A stretch of DNA of 39,814 bases, from assembly GCA_015065865.1 (NCBI GenBank), contig SVPM01000012.1, positions 1 to 39,814 on the forward strand, in the 5' to 3' direction. The translations under genes and the position numbers were made by a program. The notes beneath the pieces were generated by a model. It saw nothing but the letters and a program-made list of their open reading frames with translations. It did no database searches and had not been told where the DNA came from. The first letter of the stretch is position 1. Every line of letters starts with the position of its first letter. Positions 8,411 through 16,612 of this stretch are shown one piece after another. The stretch comes from Oscillospiraceae bacterium. Lineage in GTDB: Bacteria; Bacillota; Clostridia; Oscillospirales; Acutalibacteraceae.

Positions 8411-9169
8411 TCACCTCATATTTTGTAATTCTCGATCGATCAATGCCGTCACCGACGGGGTCGTGCGGTCTGCCAACGCTTTGATACTGTCCACACCGTT
8501 TTCCATCGCATAGGAGAAGAACGCCGCGATCATATCGGTATCGTTCACGTTATCCCCCACGGCAACGATATCGGATTCTGCAATATGCAAATGCCGCGCC
8601 AAGGTGCGTAACCCCACCGCTTTATTGACATCACGGCGCACCACGTCGATGCAGATACCGTTTTGCAAAGGGTTCAACTGCTCACCGAAGGCATCTTTCA
8701 GCGCATCGGTTACCGTCGCCGCCGTTTCAAAATCGGGCAGCATCGTGGATATCTGCGTGAAATACGAAACAGGCGGCAACGTATCCAACGTACAATCGCC
8801 ATCCCCCATCGGCTCGCGCGGTGCGGCAAACACACGGTAATTTCTGTCGGTATGTATGTCACACCACGGACAACCGCCCGCAAACATCGCTTCAATAAGC
8901 GGACGGGCCAACTCACCCGCGCAACGTATCTCGGCAATCTTCGTACCGTCGATATAAGAAACTACCGCACCGTTATCGGCGATCAGATAATCATACGCTA
9001 AAGCATCCGCCTGCCACATATCAAGCAAACTATCCATCGACCGTCCGCTGACCACCGCAAACGCATTTCCCGCCGCACGCCACTGTGCCAGCGCCTCGCG
9101 TTTGGTGCTGTCAATACCTTGGTAATTCAGCGTGCCGTCGTAATCACTGCCAATAAGTTTCATACGCAT
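8411..9169 (-). CDS. HAD superfamily phosphatase, Cof subfamily (IIB)
   Basis: A 252-residue HAD hydrolase. Motif I is GSDYDGTLNY near the N-terminus (nucleophile Asp), motif II is SGRS, and motif IV is AVGDNVNDTDMI, the Cof-type ND-x-DMI; the C2B cap lies between them. Cof-type enzymes dephosphorylate sugar phosphates and cofactor intermediates. Two in-frame ATGs are close together (9169 and 9163), both within reach of a GAGGG site; the first is taken. It starts only three bases after the NSS transporter stop. Confidence 0.85.
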   Translation of the reverse strand: MRMKLIGSDYDGTLNYQGIDSTKREALAQWRAAGNAFAVVSGRSMDSLLDMWQADALAYDYLIADNGAVVSYIDGTKIAEIRCAGELARPLIEAMFAGGCPWCDIHTDRNYRVFAAPREPMGDGDCTLDTLPPVSYFTQISTMLPDFETAATVTDALKDAFGEQLNPLQNGICIDVVRRDVNKAVGLRTLARHLHIAESDIVAVGDNVNDTDMIAAFFSYAMENGVDSIKALADRTTPSVTALIDRELQNMR

Positions 9170-9172
9170 CCC

Positions 9173-10576
9173 TCACTTACAAAGCCAACTTTTCACCCAA
9201 GAGATCAAGGTGAATCCATCCGCAAATTCAAAGGTGAAAATACCGACCAAAAACAGGAACGCGATCACAAGCGGCAGCACATACGTCACGTAAGGGCGAA
9301 TCCACCGGCCGACCTTAAGCCCTTTACCGGTATTGACTTCTTGCAGGAAATTGTCGAATCCCCACCCCTTCTTGCTGACACAAAACAGCACAAAACAAAG
9401 CGAGCCGAGCGGCAAGAAGCAGTTGCTGACCAAGAAATCCTCCAGATCCAACACGGAAGAAGCGGAGGTGAAAGGCGTAAAGCCCGACCATACGTTAAAC
9501 CCGAGCGCACAGGGAACCGACAGCAAAAGCACCGCCGCTGCACACACCACACACGCCTTCACACGTCCCCAACCCGTAAGTTCGCGCACACAAGCGAGAA
9601 TATTTTCAAACACGGCGAGGATGGTGGAAAACGCCGCAAACACCATAAACAGGAAAAACAGCGAGCCCCAAAAGCGACCGCCGACCATATTGTTAAATAC
9701 CTTTGCCATCGCCACAAACAGCAAACTGGGACCCGCACTCGGTTCCACGTCAAAAGTGAAACACGCGGGAAAAATAATAAGCCCTGCCACGACCGCCACA
9801 AACGTATCGAGCACCAGAATGTTGACAGATTCGCCCAGCAAAGTGCGTTCTTTACCGATATAGCTGCCGAAGATCGCCATGGAACCGATACCAAGACTCA
9901 GCGTGAAGAATGCTTGATTCATCGCACCCACGACGGTGTTACCGTTCACCTTCGAGAAATCGGGTCTCAGATAGAATCTCAACCCCTCGCGAGCACCGCT
10001 GAGCGTAAACCCGTGAACCGCCAACACCACCATCAGCAAAAGCAACACGATCATCATATATTTGGTGATGCGCTCCACGCCTTTTTGCAGACCGAAAGAC
10101 AAAACAGCAAACCCCAACACCACCACAAGAGCCATAAATCCTACCATAACTGCGGGGTTGGCTAACATACCGCCAAACAATTTCTCCGAAGCTTCGTTGG
10201 TAATTCCGGTCATATTCCCCGAAAGGAAGGATACGAAATAATAAAGGATCCAGCCGGTCACCGACGTATAAAACATCATCAATAAAAAGTTGGCGGCTAA
10301 CGCAGCGAAACCGTGAAGATGCCACTTTTGCCCTTTTTTCTCCAACTTTTGATACAATTTCACCGGACTGCTTTGGCTGGCACGTCCCAGTGAAAACTCC
10401 ATCAACATCACGGGCAGTCCCAACAAGATCAAAAAAACAAAGTAAAACAGCACAAAAGCGCCGCCGCCGTATTGACCTGCCATCCACGGGAATTTCCAAA
10501 CGTTTCCCACACCGATCGCACAACCGGCGCTAAGCAATATAAAGCCCAAACGGCTCCCCAAACGTTCCCTTTCCAT
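9173..10576 (-). CDS. Sodium-dependent transporter, neurotransmitter:sodium symporter (SNF/NSS) family
   Basis: A 467-residue polytopic membrane protein with about 11-12 hydrophobic segments. The N-terminus has the signature LGFILLSAGCAIGVGNVWKFPW of TM1, where the unwound stretch binds substrate and Na+ in LeuT-like proteins, followed by GGGAFVLFYF and the GLPVMLMEFSLGR end of TM2. Bacterial members import amino acids such as Leu, Trp or Tyr with Na+. It is the first gene of the seven-gene unit and is preceded by a promoter (10614-10642) and SD GAGGATACGTT. The link between an amino-acid symporter and the sugar-phosphate and ester hydrolases downstream is unexplained. Substrate is not assignable. 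Confidence 0.92.
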   Translation of the reverse strand: MERERLGSRLGFILLSAGCAIGVGNVWKFPWMAGQYGGGAFVLFYFVFLILLGLPVMLMEFSLGRASQSSPVKLYQKLEKKGQKWHLHGFAALAANFLLMMFYTSVTGWILYYFVSFLSGNMTGITNEASEKLFGGMLANPAVMVGFMALVVVLGFAVLSFGLQKGVERITKYMMIVLLLLMVVLAVHGFTLSGAREGLRFYLRPDFSKVNGNTVVGAMNQAFFTLSLGIGSMAIFGSYIGKERTLLGESVNILVLDTFVAVVAGLIIFPACFTFDVEPSAGPSLLFVAMAKVFNNMVGGRFWGSLFFLFMVFAAFSTILAVFENILACVRELTGWGRVKACVVCAAAVLLLSVPCALGFNVWSGFTPFTSASSVLDLEDFLVSNCFLPLGSLCFVLFCVSKKGWGFDNFLQEVNTGKGLKVGRWIRPYVTYVLPLVIAFLFLVGIFTFEFADGFTLISWVKSWLCK

Positions 10577-10613
10577 AACGTATCCTCAACATTCCGTTTC
10601 AATTTCGACAAAA

Positions 10614-10642
10614 AGTATAGCACATCCCGAGGAAAGATGCAA
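10614..10642 (-). promoter_or_regulatory. Promoter of the NSS-to-M42 operon
   Basis: Minus strand: TTGCAT (10642-10637), 17-base spacer, TATACT (10619-10614), located about 40 bases before the transporter start. All genes from 10576 down to 4736 are spaced by 10 bases or fewer or overlap, so this promoter probably drives all seven. Confidence 0.75.
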
Positions 10643-10654
10643 GGGCCGCTGTCG

Positions 10655-11839
10655 TTATTTCAAGCAGGAATATAACGCGTTTCGCATTTTTCCTTGCATT
10701 TCCACACTCCAACTGTGGCTGTGTTGAAAATAGGTGAGTGAAAGACGGTTTGCGGTATCCACCATGGAAAACGCGCCTGCGGCACCGTCCCAACCGAATT
10801 CGCCCACGGGACTCAGCGAACCGCTGACGTTCGCATCCATATGAGTGCGAACACCGAGTCCGTACCCGTACCCTGCCCGCAACTCATGAAAATCCTCTAA
10901 CGCTTGTCCCGAAAGATGATTGGTCTGCATCAAACGGACCGTCTGTTCATTCAAAATGCGTGCGCCGCTTTTTCCCACACCGCCGCACGCCAAAGCATCC
11001 AAAAACAAGGCATAGTCCGCTGTGCAAGAGCAAAGGCCTGCACCGCCGCTTTGATATTCGTCGGTAATGTTATACACGCACTCCACGCTCTGTCGCACGG
11101 GCACACCGTTTTCGTAAGAATACCGTGCCGCCATACGTGAGAGCGACTCTTCATCCGTCGGCACACCAAAGCGGGTGTTTTGCATACCGAGCGGTCGGAA
11201 AATATGGTTTTGCATATAGTCACCCAAGGACTCACCCGACCAGATCTCCACCAAAGCGCCCAGCACATCGTGACATAAACTATAGCGAAAACGGGTGCCG
11301 GGTTCGAATCCCAACGTTTTGTTTGCCATTGCCTCCGCCACCTGCACCGTGCTGTGCCTGCCGTCCGCCAATGCGGCTCGTATCCCTTCGTCAAACAAGT
11401 CGTAATCCAACCCTGCCCGCATGGTAAACAGATCAACGATGCGAATCGGATTCTCGGCATATCCGTCTTCCTTCACGGTCACGCTCTCACCCATACTCGC
11501 ACCGGTCGTAATGCGTGCCGCATTTTCCGTGTTCAGCGCATCGCGCGTGATCTTCATCCGCTTAAACGCAGGTATGTATGCCGAAAGTTCGTCTTCCATG
11601 GCGTACTTTCCCTGTTCAAACAACTGCAACGCCGCCGTACACGTGAGCATTTTTGTCATCGAAAAGATAAGATACAACTCATTGCCGTCAATGTTTCGGT
11701 TATTTTCAATATCGCTGAGTCCCGCAAAATAGCGAAACAGCAGCGTATGATCTTGATACACGATACAATCCACCGACGGCGTGTTGCAGGTCTTTAAAAT
11801 ATCGTCCAAACATTCTTTCAATGCGGTAAAATCCATCAT
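10655..11839 (-). CDS. Serine hydrolase, beta-lactamase class C / penicillin-binding-protein-like
   Basis: A 394-residue hydrolase of the beta-lactamase-related (class C/EstB) family. The nucleophile motif S-x-x-K is seen as SMTK in YLIFSMTKMLTCTAALQLFE; the Tyr motif is RYSLCHDVLGALVE; the third-box equivalent is in GEFGWDGAAGAFSMVD. It lacks a signal peptide, so it is more likely a cytosolic esterase or D-amino-acid peptidase than a secreted beta-lactamase. The ATG at 11839 (with a second ATG right behind) is chosen because AGGAG is seven bases upstream; an earlier frame start at 11866 has no SD. It is a single gene; no hairpin separates it from the following promoter. Confidence 0.85.
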   Translation of the reverse strand: MMDFTALKECLDDILKTCNTPSVDCIVYQDHTLLFRYFAGLSDIENNRNIDGNELYLIFSMTKMLTCTAALQLFEQGKYAMEDELSAYIPAFKRMKITRDALNTENAARITTGASMGESVTVKEDGYAENPIRIVDLFTMRAGLDYDLFDEGIRAALADGRHSTVQVAEAMANKTLGFEPGTRFRYSLCHDVLGALVEIWSGESLGDYMQNHIFRPLGMQNTRFGVPTDEESLSRMAARYSYENGVPVRQSVECVYNITDEYQSGGAGLCSCTADYALFLDALACGGVGKSGARILNEQTVRLMQTNHLSGQALEDFHELRAGYGYGLGVRTHMDANVSGSLSPVGEFGWDGAAGAFSMVDTANRLSLTYFQHSHSWSVEMQGKMRNALYSCLK

Positions 11840-11962
11840 TTCGACACTCCTATACTCAAAGTTCAAAATATCTGCAAGGGTAGATCATATCCGATAGAAC
11901 AACGTTTATGTAGTTTGAACTTAATGACACGAATTAAAGGGCTCTGAAAACCGTAAAATTCT

Positions 11963-12472
11963 TTATTTATCCCATAAATTTACTGCTTCAACTCGTTTTT
12001 CAAGTTCATTTATCAATATTTCAGAATCTTTAGGAAAATTCTTCTCTTCTTTAGCGCCGGCAAACAATTTCGTACCGAATAATGCCAAACCCAAAACTAA
12101 GATCGGAAGATAATACGTTTCACCCCTACCTATAATAGTAACGGCAACGGCGAATATAGCTATTAAAAGATAGGTTACAAGAAGAATTATCTTTAAAACA
12201 TTGCTTGATTTGCTAAACGCCGTATAGTAACTGACGTATGTTTTGCCATCTTCCTCTAAAATTTCTGCAAAAAGATTTGTAGAGTTGTCGTTTTCTGCTC
12301 TTCTGGTCGGCGGATTGGTAATCGTAATTTTACCGTTTTTTTGACAGTAAAATTCAATTGCGTTTTGACCGCTGATCTCTCCCCTGCAAACGCCTTGTAA
12401 TTGCATAAATTTATTTATTGCATCTACCCTAGTAGTTAAAATCTCATATTTTCCATGGTTGATTATTTTCAT
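11963..12472 (-). CDS. AT-rich orphan membrane protein, 169 residues
   Basis: I do not recognise this gene. The product has a soluble N-terminal part (about residues 1-80) rich in beta-like segments with an IEFYCQKNGKITITNPPTR stretch, two membrane helices (about 88-112 and 120-140, VLKIILLVTYLLIAIFAVAV and YLPILVLGLALFGTKLF), and a charged C-terminal helix. The ATG at 12472 is chosen over the frame opening at 12502 because AGGTGG precedes it. Base composition is visibly more AT-rich than all neighbours, with AAA/TTT/ATA-heavy codon use, and the gene lies next to a palindromic repeat cluster and tRNA genes, which fits horizontal acquisition. It has its own extended -10 promoter. Confidence 0.7.
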   Translation of the reverse strand: MKIINHGKYEILTTRVDAINKFMQLQGVCRGEISGQNAIEFYCQKNGKITITNPPTRRAENDNSTNLFAEILEEDGKTYVSYYTAFSKSSNVLKIILLVTYLLIAIFAVAVTIIGRGETYYLPILVLGLALFGTKLFAGAKEEKNFPKDSEILINELEKRVEAVNLWDK

Positions 12473-12492
12473 ATAAGCACCACCTTGGGTGT

Positions 12493-12521
12493 AGTATAGC
12501 ATAAAAACAGCGGAAAATCAA
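12493..12521 (-). promoter_or_regulatory. Promoter of the orphan membrane protein gene
   Basis: Minus strand: TTGATT (12521-12516), 17-base spacer, TATACT (12498-12493), with TG one base before the -10 (extended -10). It lies 20 bases upstream of the ATG, and its -35 touches the edge of the palindromic repeat cluster. Confidence 0.7.
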
Positions 12522-12601
12522 TGCGAAGCATTGTATATCATCATTGCGAAAGGTTTTTTATACACGCTAACGCGTGATGAGATACCAATCCTTCGGATTG
12601 G
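12520..12601. repeat. Cluster of short palindromes (REP-like intergenic repeat)
   Basis: Eighty-two bases hold three tight hairpins in a row: AATGC/GCATT around GAA (12520-12532), CACGC/GCGTG around TAAC (12563-12576), and CCAATCC/GGATTGG around TTC (12585-12601). Around the middle one an outer inverted pair, GTATATCATCA (12533-12543) and TGATGAGATAC (12575-12585), nearly matches. Hairpins joined by GATATAC/TATCATCA-type linkers are a frequent intergenic repeat type in Oscillospirales genomes (recalled, not searched). No coding frame crosses it. Confidence 0.6.
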
Positions 12602-12607
12602 ATAAAA

Positions 12608-12637
12608 ATAAAGCACTTGCCGAAACAAGTGCTTTAT
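12608..12637. terminator. Terminator after the tRNA-Thr gene
   Basis: A 12-bp perfect stem, ATAAAGCACTTG (12608-12619) with CAAGTGCTTTAT (12626-12637), and a 6-base loop. On the minus strand it starts four bases beyond the encoded CCA of tRNA-Thr and runs into TTTTATCC. The plus side also has a T-run, so it could work both ways. Confidence 0.8.
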
Positions 12638-12641
12638 TTTT

Positions 12642-12717
<76 letters not shown>

Positions 12718-12722
12718 AAGTA

Positions 12723-12799
12723 TGGCGACCCGGAACGGGCTCGAACCGTCGACCTCTAGCGTGACAGGCTAGCGTTCTAACCAGCTGAACTACCGGGCC
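12723..12799 (-). tRNA. tRNA-Asp (anticodon GTC)
   Basis: A 77-base cloverleaf with encoded CCA and discriminator G. Acceptor stem GGCCCGG (with a G-T type closing pair) against CCGGGTC; anticodon stem CTAGC/GCTAG around CTGTCAC; T arm GACGG-TTCGAGC-CCGTT. The anticodon GTC reads aspartate codons. It lies five bases upstream of tRNA-Thr in the same transcript. Confidence 0.97.
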
Positions 12800-12829
12800 G
12801 CATTTTGTTGCTCAGCTGCAACGTTTAAC

Positions 12830-12858
12830 ATTATAGCGAGGTATGAGCATTTTGTCAA
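12830..12858 (-). promoter_or_regulatory. Consensus sigma-A promoter of the tRNA-Asp/tRNA-Thr operon
   Basis: Minus strand: TTGACA (12858-12853), 17-base spacer, TATAAT (12835-12830): both boxes are perfect. The start of tRNA-Asp is 30 bases downstream. A fully consensus promoter fits stable-RNA genes. Confidence 0.9.
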
Positions 12859-12886
12859 TATCTTTTTTTAAAAAACTAAAAAATTT

Positions 12887-14254
12887 TTACCGCTGTTCCA
12901 TCGTGCGATACTCCTGCCGCGGCTGCACTGCTTTATAGGCAGGACGGATGATTTTGCCCGCATTGGTGAGTTCCTCCAAGCGGTGTGCACTCCACCCCGC
13001 AATGCGGGCGGTGGCAAACAACGGGGTGTACAGTTCGGGGGGTAATCCCAACATATCGTACACGAATCCGCTGTAAAAATCGATGTTAGCGCTGACACCT
13101 TTGTAAATACGGCGTTCCTCCGCGATCACAGCAGGTGCCAACTCTTCCACCGTGGTGTAGAGTGCATATTCCTTATTTAAACGTTTTTCACGTGCAAGCT
13201 GCGCCACATACCCTTTGAGAATACGTGCACGCGGGTCGGACAGCGAATACACAGCGTGTCCCATACCGTAAATAAGGCCGCTTTTATCAAACGCTTCCTT
13301 ACGCAGGATACGGCGCAGGTATTCTTTGATCTCCTCACGGTCGCCCCAATCCTGCACGTTCTTCTTGATATCCTTGAACATTGCACAGACCTTAATGTTG
13401 GCGCCGCCGTGTTTCGGGCCTTTCAGCGAACCGAGCGAAGCCGCCACCGCCGAATACGTATCGGTACCCGAGGAGGACACCACGTGGGTGGTAAAGGTGG
13501 AGTTGTTACCGCCGCCGTGTTCCGCGTGCAACACCAAGGACATATCGAGTATCTTGGCTTCGAGCGGGGTGTATTGGCTATCCAACCGCAGCATATGCAA
13601 AATGTTTTCCGCCGTGGACAATTCGGGGCGCGGTTCATGGATAAAGAAACTCTTGCGATCGCGGCGATAATAGTCGTATGCTTGGTAACCGTATACCGCC
13701 AAGAGCGGGAACATCGCGATCAATTGCAGACACTGACGCAACACGTTCGGGATCGTCACGTCATCGGGATTGTTGTCGTATGCGTACAACGCCAACACAC
13801 TGCGCGCCAACGAGTTCATCATATCGGTACTGGGCGCCTTCATAATGAAGTCGCGCACAAACGAATTCGGCAGTGAACGATAATCTGCCAACAGGGCGCG
13901 AAAATCCGCATATTCCTGCGCGTTCGGCAACTCGCCGAACAGAATGAGATAGGTGATCTCCTCAAATCCGAAACGGCCGTCTTCCACAAAGCCGTTTACC
14001 AGATCGTCAATAGCGTAGCCGCGATAAAACAACTTACCTTCGGCGGGAACTTCCTCCCCGTTCACGATATGTTTCGACTCGATCTCAGATATTTCGGTCA
14101 AGCCCGTCAACACACCTTTACCGTTCAGATCGCGCAAACCGCGGTTGACTGCATATTTTACGTGCAGTTCCGGCAGAATCGTGCCATTTTGCACACATTT
14201 ATCCGCCAAGGATTGAATAGCGGGCGTGATTTTGGAATAGTCGCGTTTTTTCAT
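12887..14254 (-). CDS. gltA: Citrate synthase
   Basis: A 455-residue citrate synthase, condensing oxaloacetate and acetyl-CoA in the cytosol. The substrate-binding histidines sit in LHAEHGGGNNSTFTTH (about residues 228-243) and GMGHAVYSLSDPRA (about 334-347); the catalytic Asp is in NIDFYSGFVYDMLG near the C-terminus. At 455 residues it is longer than the usual bacterial Si enzyme (about 370-430) because of an N-terminal extension of about 50 residues (SKITPAIQSLADKCVQ), a feature seen in many clostridial citrate synthases. The ATG at 14254 has AGAGG upstream. It is a single gene, with aconitase about 8 kb away; no isocitrate dehydrogenase is in the window. Confidence 0.94.
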   Translation of the reverse strand: MKKRDYSKITPAIQSLADKCVQNGTILPELHVKYAVNRGLRDLNGKGVLTGLTEISEIESKHIVNGEEVPAEGKLFYRGYAIDDLVNGFVEDGRFGFEEITYLILFGELPNAQEYADFRALLADYRSLPNSFVRDFIMKAPSTDMMNSLARSVLALYAYDNNPDDVTIPNVLRQCLQLIAMFPLLAVYGYQAYDYYRRDRKSFFIHEPRPELSTAENILHMLRLDSQYTPLEAKILDMSLVLHAEHGGGNNSTFTTHVVSSSGTDTYSAVAASLGSLKGPKHGGANIKVCAMFKDIKKNVQDWGDREEIKEYLRRILRKEAFDKSGLIYGMGHAVYSLSDPRARILKGYVAQLAREKRLNKEYALYTTVEELAPAVIAEERRIYKGVSANIDFYSGFVYDMLGLPPELYTPLFATARIAGWSAHRLEELTNAGKIIRPAYKAVQPRQEYRTMEQR

Positions 14255-14322
14255 TGCATTGCCTCTTTCTGTAGATATGGCTTTATTTTACCACATATTC
14301 CCTTTCCATCTGTGAACAGGAA

Positions 14323-14952
14323 TTAAACTTTAAATACAGGCCAGTATTCATCGGCCTCACGGCGAATAAGGTCACGGTCGGCAAGTGAGCCTTTGTCTTC
14401 AAGCGCAACGGTGTACATTCCCGCCGCTTTGGCGGAACGCACACCACCCAACGTATCCTCATACACCGTGCAAACGGCAGGCGAAACCTCCAACCGTTCG
14501 GCCGTGGCAAGATACACCGCAGGCGAGGATTTCCCTGCCCCCACTTCGTCCGCACATACCACCGTTTCAAACCAATCCAAAATACCGTGATGCCGCAGTG
14601 CTGCTTCGGCAAGTTCGCGCACCAAGGCGGTAGCGACCGCCATACGTTGTCCCGCCTTACGCCGCGCAGTCAAGAACTCCAACGCGCCCGTTTTCATCGG
14701 CACGACGGCAGCGTATGCATCAAACGCCATTTGCCGCCACTCCTCCATAACATCCCGCGGGTCTTCGTTTAACAAAAAACGGGCAATCGTATATTCCGCC
14801 GCTTCCCGCAAGTGCATCACCGAAACCGCGCGAGCATAGTCGGCGGGCAACTCCAGCCCACGCTTGTGCAAAAAACGTTCGTCAATATCCTTCCACACAT
14901 CCGCCGAATCCAGCAGCGTGCCGTCCAAATCAAAAATATCCACCTGTGACAT
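14323..14952 (-). CDS. HAD hydrolase, beta-phosphoglucomutase-like subfamily (IA)
   Basis: A 209-residue HAD phosphatase. Motif I is IFDLDGTLLDSADVW, the helical C1 cap follows at about residues 15-85, motif III Lys is in AGKSSPAVYLATAERL, and the motif IV acid is in VYEDTLGGVRSAKAAGM. This is the beta-phosphoglucomutase/phosphatase group; without the diagnostic mutase cap residues being clear, a sugar-phosphate phosphatase is the safer call. It has its own promoter (14991-15020) and SD GAGGTAATAAGT. A 70-base gap follows before citrate synthase. Confidence 0.87.
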   Translation of the reverse strand: MSQVDIFDLDGTLLDSADVWKDIDERFLHKRGLELPADYARAVSVMHLREAAEYTIARFLLNEDPRDVMEEWRQMAFDAYAAVVPMKTGALEFLTARRKAGQRMAVATALVRELAEAALRHHGILDWFETVVCADEVGAGKSSPAVYLATAERLEVSPAVCTVYEDTLGGVRSAKAAGMYTVALEDKGSLADRDLIRREADEYWPVFKV

Positions 14953-14990
14953 ACTTATTACCTCATTCCGCAGGTCATCTCGTTGCTATG

Positions 14991-15020
14991 ATTGTAGCAA
15001 ATTTTCGGGACAACTGTCAA
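14991..15020 (-). promoter_or_regulatory. Promoter of the HAD phosphatase gene (14952)
   Basis: Minus strand: TTGACA (15020-15015), 18-base spacer, TACAAT (14996-14991), 39 bases before the start codon. It lies in the divergent intergenic region shared with the O-acyltransferase operon. Confidence 0.8.
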
Positions 15021-15071
15021 TACATCGAAAAAACGGAAATTTTTAGAAAATGTGTGTTTTAGGGTTGCATC

Positions 15072-15100
15072 TTGTCAAAAAATCCAGTATTATATATTCT
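15072..15100 (+). promoter_or_regulatory. Candidate promoter of the O-acyltransferase operon
   Basis: TTGTCA (15072-15077), 17-base spacer, TATTCT (15095-15100), in an AT-rich stretch 28 bases before the start codon. A TATAAT string at 15102-15107 is a better -10 alone but has no -35 at proper distance. Confidence 0.5.
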
Positions 15101-15127
15101 GTATAATTTTTTATTGAGGTGGATACA

Positions 15128-16597
15128 TTGGTCTTTTCGAACTTGCTGTTCGTGTTTGCTTTTTTTCCGTTATGCATGCTGTTCTATGCGCTTGCACGGG
15201 GCATTCGCGCTAAAAATTTTGTGTTACTTATCTTTTCCTTGATGTTTTACGCGTGGGGAGAACCGTTGTATGTGCTCCTGCTGGTAACTATGGCGTTTTT
15301 CGACTGGCTGTTTGCCCGCTTGATTGAACGCGACAGCGGTTGTCGTCGCAGTAAACTGTGGTTGATACTGACCTGCGTTGTGGATCTGGGGTTGCTGGGT
15401 GTGTTTAAGTACGGTACCTTTACCCTCACCAATCTGCAGGCACTCACGGGATTTCCCGCTATCGTTCCGCAGATACTGCTTCCCATCGGCATCTCGTTTT
15501 ACACGTTCCAGCTGTTGTCCTACGTGGTGGACGTCTATCGCGGCGAGGTGGCGGCGCAACGCAGTTTCTTCCGACTGTTGTTATACGTCAGTCTGTTTCA
15601 TCAATGTATCGCCGGCCCCATCGTGCGATACAGCCAAGTGGCGGAAGAATTGTTGCTCCGCCGTGTGTCCGCTTCCGACGTAAGCGCGGGCATTACCCGT
15701 TTCACCGTCGGGCTCGGCAAAAAAGTATTGCTTGCCAACACCTGTGCCGTGATCGCGGATAAATATTTTCCTGCCGACGGGCTTACTGCCACCGCCGCAG
15801 AAATTTCCGCCGCTGCAGACGTGCTGGCATCGCAACCCGTTTCACTGTTGTGGCTCGGTGCGCTGGCATATATGTTGCAGATCTATCTGGATTTTTCCGC
15901 CTATTCCGATATGGCGATCGGTATGGGGCGTATGATCGGTTTCCACTATCTTGAGAACTTCGATTACCCCTATCTCTCCCGCTCGGTCACCGAATTCTGG
16001 CGGCGCTGGCATATGTCACTGGGCACCTTCTTTCGCGACTACGTATACATTCCGCTGGGCGGCAGTCGCCGCGGAATATGGCGCACCTTACGAAATCTGT
16101 TGATCGTTTGGGCGCTGACGGGACTTTGGCACGGCGCCAGTTGGAACTTCGTGCTGTGGGGTCTTTACTACTTTGTTTTTTTGGTGTTGGAAAAGTTATT
16201 CCTCAAGCGCTTGCTCGCCCGCATCCCTTCCGTGTTTTCGTGGCTGTATACAACGGCGGTGGTGTTCTTCGGGTGGATCCTTTTCCGTTTCCGCTCTCTT
16301 TCGCTGGTATGGCTTGCGATATGCGGTCTGTTCGGGCAAAACGCCAACCCGTTCACCACGTTTGAAGCAGGCACCGTATGGCTGAATTACGCTTTCTTCC
16401 TGCCGATCGCCGTGATGGGCGTCACTCCGTTGGTGCGTTGGCTGAATACCCGCCTGCACAATGCCGCGCCCGTAAATCGCGGCGCGCGTATTGCGCTGAA
16501 CACGGCACAGGTGCTCTGCCCCGTTTTGCTGTTGTTGCTTTCCACCTTTGCACTGGTGGGTAACAGTTACAATCCGTTCTTGTATTTCCAATTTTAA
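15128..16597 (+). CDS. MBOAT family membrane O-acyltransferase (AlgI/DltB-like)
   Basis: A 489-residue multi-spanning acyltransferase that passes acetyl groups across the membrane for transfer to a surface polymer. The family-invariant His is in LTGLWHGASWNFVLWGLYYF (His near residue 335), and the region of FWRRWHMSLGTFFRDYVYIPLGGSR is the typical MBOAT re-entrant segment. A GTG start at 15119 is possible, but the TTG at 15128 fits better: AGGTGG lies five bases before it, and the protein then begins MVFSNLLFVF, the usual MBOAT N-terminus (M-x-F-S-S/N-x-x-F). It is followed 15 bases later by the DHHW partner, the standard two-component layout for polysaccharide O-acetylation. Confidence 0.93.
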   Translation: MVFSNLLFVFAFFPLCMLFYALARGIRAKNFVLLIFSLMFYAWGEPLYVLLLVTMAFFDWLFARLIERDSGCRRSKLWLILTCVVDLGLLGVFKYGTFTLTNLQALTGFPAIVPQILLPIGISFYTFQLLSYVVDVYRGEVAAQRSFFRLLLYVSLFHQCIAGPIVRYSQVAEELLLRRVSASDVSAGITRFTVGLGKKVLLANTCAVIADKYFPADGLTATAAEISAAADVLASQPVSLLWLGALAYMLQIYLDFSAYSDMAIGMGRMIGFHYLENFDYPYLSRSVTEFWRRWHMSLGTFFRDYVYIPLGGSRRGIWRTLRNLLIVWALTGLWHGASWNFVLWGLYYFVFLVLEKLFLKRLLARIPSVFSWLYTTAVVFFGWILFRFRSLSLVWLAICGLFGQNANPFTTFEAGTVWLNYAFFLPIAVMGVTPLVRWLNTRLHNAAPVNRGARIALNTAQVLCPVLLLLLSTFALVGNSYNPFLYFQF

Positions 16598-16612
16598 AGG
16601 GAGGGTCGATTG

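Noticed and set aside
9119-10165. A 348-residue plus-strand frame opposite the NSS transporter
   Set aside because: Antisense shadow with Lys/His/Gln-rich low-sense composition; the minus-strand transporter is unmistakable.
11867-11962. Terminator or promoter between the serine hydrolase and the orphan gene
   Set aside because: No hairpin with a T-run and no -35/-10 pair at proper spacing could be identified; nothing further seen here.
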